NCBI RefSeq assembly: GCF_003096415.1
Contig: NZ_QEKH01000026.1
Location: 19,867-83,866 of the forward strand
Length of the DNA stretch: 64,000 bases
Source of the DNA: Victivallis vadensis
GTDB taxonomy: Bacteria > Verrucomicrobiota > Lentisphaeria > Victivallales > Victivallaceae
Direction: 5' to 3'
The notes beneath the pieces were generated by a model. The model worked only from the letters and a program-made list of their open reading frames with translations, ran no database searches and had not been told where the DNA came from. Position 1 is the stretch's first letter; the number at the start of each line of letters is the position of its first letter. Made by a program: the position numbers and the translations under genes. Shown here in pieces: positions 61,111-64,000 of this stretch.

Positions 61111-63112
61111 GGTCAGCCTCCGTCTTCAGCTCGAAACAGTAAAAGCCGTTCCGGTAAATCACCGGCGTAAACCACTCGGGGTGACTGCGCGCCCACTCCG
61201 CCTCCTGCTCCGCGCCGGGTGCCGGCGGAAGCCGGAGGTCACAGATCACAAAGCGGACGCCCTCCCGGCGCAGCCGCGCCAGCCATGCTTCAAAACTGCC
61301 CGGCGTGCGCATCTCTTCAAAGGTCCGGTAATCGCTGAGCAGTTCCCTGCCCGACTCCGAAACCGGAACCGCGATGACCCGGTTTTCAAACTCATCCCCG
61401 GAGAAAAGATAGTAGTTCACTCCGATATAGGCGATCACGCAGGGTTCGCCGCCGGTCCGCCGCCGGATCTCCAGCCGGGCGGTTTCATCCTCGGGCGACA
61501 GCAGCGCAATCCGCAGCTGCGACGCGACGGCATCGGAGCGCACCAGCCGCAGACCGGCATCCGGCACCAACACCACGGCGAACAGAACAGCGGCTCCCCA
61601 CAGATACTTCGGTTTCGCAATCCGCGCCGGCACCCCGAAAATCACGAAACAAACCGCGATGTGAACCAGCAGCTCAACGCCTTTGCTTCCATACGCATAC
61701 TGGCGGAAGCTCTCCGCGCCCGCCAACACCAATGCGGCGACGGCCACAATCCACGCACGCCCCCGCGCCGCCCGGAACAGAACCGCCGCCGGAAACATCG
61801 CCAGCATCACCAGCGGCACGATCTGGCGCGGCTGGGTCATCGTCGGATAAATCGCCAGTTGAAGCAACAGCAGCAAAACGAAACCGGCGGCGACCGCTCC
61901 CGCCGCCGTCCGCCGGAAACACCGGCGGAGGCAACCGGCAGCAATTCCCCCGGCGGCCACGGCGGAAACCACCAGCAAAGCGGTGCCGAAGGAAACGTTG
62001 TTCTCCTGTTCATTCACAAAGAACCCCCAGGCCGCCCACCGCCAGCCGATCGCCGGAGCCTGAACCGTCATGAAATGCTCAAACAGATTCCAGCTTCCGA
62101 TGCCGATTCGCGCCGGAAACACCGGATTGCCGTAGGTGATCCAGTTTACGATAAAGCAGGGGCTTCCGGCCACGGCCGCAGCCGCGAAAGCGCTCCACAG
62201 ATTCCGGCGGCACTGCGGCCTCCCGAACCAGATCACCAGCGCCCCCAGCAGAAAAGCGGGCGGGGCGAGCATCAATCCCAGATACTTCATACCGGCGGCA
62301 ATTCCGAACGAGAGCCCGGCCAGCAAAAAAGCGCCGCAACTGTTCCGGCGGGCGGCGATTACGAACCACATCACGCCGCCGAGCAGCATGGCTCCGGTCA
62401 TCAGGTCCGTGTTCGATACCGAGGCGTTGCGGAACACCACTCCGGCGAACACCAGCAGCAATCCGGCCGCCAGCGCCTCGATCCTGCGGAAGCCCGCCGC
62501 CAGCGCCCCTGCGGCCAGCGTGATCCACGCCAGCCCCAGAAAATAAAACTGGAAGCTGCGGGCGAAAAAGTCATGGAGCAGAGGGGCCATCTGCCACGCG
62601 TAAATCAACTCTCCGTAAAACGGATAAGTTGCGGTCATCATCCCATGCTGAGTCATCCGTTCGATGCTTCCGGTCCGCAACCACGTTGCCGGATAAAAAA
62701 TATGATAGAGTTGCGAATCCGTCCCCACCGTCGGCACCAGGCTGAACGCCCGCCACTGGCAGACCAGAAATCCCCACGCCACCGCCGTCAGCAGCAGTTC
62801 CGCCGGAGTGAAAGGCTGAAACGGCAGCCCGGCGGCAGGACGCTTCGGCTTCGCGAGAAAGGCCGCCGCCCCGAATCCCCATGAGGCGAACATGACGCCG
62901 GACGGAGTCAGCAGGCCGGCCATTCCGAGCACTCCGGGAATCGCGATCATCACCGCCGTGAACAGCAGCCCGGCGGCGGCGAGGTATTCAAACCGGTTCC
63001 GGCACCGGAAATACCGCGCCAGCAGCAGCGCCCCCGCAATCGCGGGAAGCTGGCACAGCAGATAGATCAGCACGGAAATACTGCCGGCGCCTGCGATTGT
63101 GATCTCTTCCAC
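61103..63112 (-). CDS. Polytopic membrane protein, ArnT/PMT-like glycosyltransferase candidate
   Basis: 669 residues with roughly twelve hydrophobic segments up to about 490 and a soluble C-terminal domain (500-669). The loop TVGTDSQLYHIFYPATWLRTG, with Asp-x-x-x-Tyr-His, resembles the first periplasmic loop of GT-C glycosyltransferases, where an acidic residue is catalytic. The donor would be a lipid-linked sugar. The name is inferred from topology and that loop only. It heads the minus-strand string that runs to lpxD. Confidence 0.75.
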   Translation of the reverse strand: MEEITIAGAGSISVLIYLLCQLPAIAGALLLARYFRCRNRFEYLAAAGLLFTAVMIAIPGVLGMAGLLTPSGVMFASWGFGAAAFLAKPKRPAAGLPFQPFTPAELLLTAVAWGFLVCQWRAFSLVPTVGTDSQLYHIFYPATWLRTGSIERMTQHGMMTATYPFYGELIYAWQMAPLLHDFFARSFQFYFLGLAWITLAAGALAAGFRRIEALAAGLLLVFAGVVFRNASVSNTDLMTGAMLLGGVMWFVIAARRNSCGAFLLAGLSFGIAAGMKYLGLMLAPPAFLLGALVIWFGRPQCRRNLWSAFAAAAVAGSPCFIVNWITYGNPVFPARIGIGSWNLFEHFMTVQAPAIGWRWAAWGFFVNEQENNVSFGTALLVVSAVAAGGIAAGCLRRCFRRTAAGAVAAGFVLLLLLQLAIYPTMTQPRQIVPLVMLAMFPAAVLFRAARGRAWIVAVAALVLAGAESFRQYAYGSKGVELLVHIAVCFVIFGVPARIAKPKYLWGAAVLFAVVLVPDAGLRLVRSDAVASQLRIALLSPEDETARLEIRRRTGGEPCVIAYIGVNYYLFSGDEFENRVIAVPVSESGRELLSDYRTFEEMRTPGSFEAWLARLRREGVRFVICDLRLPPAPGAEQEAEWARSHPEWFTPVIYRNGFYCFELKTEADHE

Positions 63113-63715
63113 CTGATAGTCCTCTGTTTTCCGGTAATATATCAGAGTGGAGCGGAAATTTCAAAACAAATCCGGTTTTCTTCCGCCGTTTTCCCCAAAT
63201 GCCCGGACCGCGCGGCGCTCCGCCGGCCCTTTCCGGCCATCGCGGCCGTACCCATGCAGTTTACATTCAAAATGCGGATCGGTTCTCAGCCCGCCCGCTA
63301 CCGCTCTGTCGCTCCCGGTCCGACAGCCGCCACCGAATAGAACGGATGCAGCAAGCGGTGCACTCCGGGTGTTTTCAGGAACACATTCGGCAAGGTCCCG
63401 ACGCAGGCCGGAGTGGAAGCAACGTGGAAACAGCGCGGCGTCTCCGGGGGCAGGCCGCGCGCCAGACAGAAACAGGCAGGACTCCGGCACACCCGAGTAT
63501 GAGCGCTACCTCCCTTTACGTTCCGCCGCGATTCCGGAAAAGAAACCGCAGCGTACTCCCGGAGCGTCTGTCCGCCGGACCATTTCCCAGCGGACAGACT
63601 GTAATCAACTTTATCTCTGGGAAAATATTTGCGATTTATTCATAATTATCCTTTTTGAACAGCCTTACTCTTTTGAAATTCGATATAACAGGACCAATTT
63701 ACTTCTATTTTCCCA
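63113..63715. other. Gene-free stretch of 603 bases
   Basis: Two overlapping open frames (63147-63776 plus, 63161-63490 minus) are Arg/Pro/Ser-rich and lack ribosome sites. The right third is AT-rich, in contrast to the GC-rich left. I see no RNA gene, clear repeat or terminator. It may be degenerate DNA at the end of the Rhs gene. Confidence 0.45.
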
Positions 63716-64000
63716 CTATAGGTCATATTCAAAGCTGGTGAATTGTTCAAATGAGTCTCCAAGTTGGCTCAAATAACCATTCCGATTATATATCGCCGTA
63801 GCACTAGTTTGACCATTAGTTATATTAGTCGGCTGATTATACGTGTTATAACGGATACGAGTCTCGATTTGCCGTTTGCCAGTTTGGGTCAACAGGCATG
63901 CGCTTATCGGGTTGCGCTTCGCATCGTAGCGGAACGCCGCCACCGGTTCGCGCTTGAGCTGGTTCGCCGCGCGGCGCTCCACCAGCTCCACCTCGCCCAA
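63716..64000 (-). CDS. C-terminal end of an Rhs/YD-repeat protein (partial)
   Basis: The last 94 residues of a gene that enters from beyond the window. REPVAAFRYDAKRNPIS, RIRYNTYNQPTNITNGQT and AIYNRNGYLSQLG are YD/Rhs-type repeats. The frame ends at FEYDL. The first 40 codons are GC-rich like the host; the last 50 are AT-rich, as is the DNA after the stop. This boundary is seen in Rhs genes where variable tips are swapped. Here no toxin domain follows, so it is either a truncated remnant or an orphan tip. Confidence 0.7.
   Translation of the reverse strand: MGEVELVERRAANQLKREPVAAFRYDAKRNPISACLLTQTGKRQIETRIRYNTYNQPTNITNGQTSATAIYNRNGYLSQLGDSFEQFTSFEYDL

Noticed and set aside
63147..63776. Plus-strand frame of 209 codons at the window end
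   Set aside because: Low-complexity Arg/Pro/Ser composition, no ribosome site, overlaps the end of the Rhs-like gene.

Overview
The window is about 64 kb of GC-rich bacterial DNA. It most likely comes from Lentisphaerota (Victivallis-like). The grounds are a str/rpo/S10 ribosomal block, an LPS gene (lpxD), a carbohydrate locus pairing glycoside hydrolases with a pseudopilin-like H-Xn-DG protein, and lineage-style families (surface-repeat, Sel1, type III glutamine synthetase). The assignment is inferred from gene content; no rRNA gene is present.

Layout. 1-1749 (minus): a cut-off PTS EIIA protein, a doubtful small secreted protein and a hypothetical protein with a possible primase-like DxD. 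1870-6033 (plus): rpe-gcvT with two small membrane proteins, tRNA-Cys, an AT-richer MntA/HepT toxin-antitoxin pair followed by a long structured hairpin, and a nuclease lipoprotein. 6101-7870 (minus): a GH36 alpha-galactosidase. 7985-30673 (minus): the core information block, in transcription order ftsA-ftsZ, tRNA-Leu, tRNA-Thr, tuf, rpmG, tRNA-Trp, secE, nusG, rplK, rplA, rplJ, rplL, rpoB, rpoC, rpsL, rpsG, fusA, rpsJ, rplC, rplD, rplW, rplB, rpsS. The S10 operon stops after rpsS at a good terminator. 31004-40246 (plus): AraC regulator, GH38 mannosidase, pseudopilin-like protein and a 1559-residue GH2-like enzyme, reading as a glycan-use locus. 40286-45819 (minus): YdjM-like protein, small membrane protein, glnN, MEMO1-like protein, pheA. 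45966-50500 (plus): lipoprotein, nrdR, rlmI-like methyltransferase, GH2 enzyme. 50739-63112: DUF445 (minus), surface-repeat protein (plus), then on minus Sel1 protein, lpxD, lepB, lepA, recD2 and a polytopic membrane protein. 63716-64000 (minus): the end of an Rhs/YD-repeat protein.

The most unusual signals are non-coding or cryptic. Three hairpins with a shared 12-nt loop and differing stems lie between rplL and rpoB. A 396-nt in-frame insertion duplicates the FTLIELLV pilin signal and contains strong hairpins and a dispersed-repeat core. A long hairpin follows the MntA/HepT pair. FtsZ carries Asn at the position of a catalytic T7-loop Asp. Related repeat elements lie downstream of several genes, and one has terminal inverted repeats.

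Promoters that can be read directly share a TTGTAA/TTGACA-like -35, a 16-17 nt spacer and a TATATT/TATAAT-like -10, so the host appears to use ordinary sigma-70 signals.
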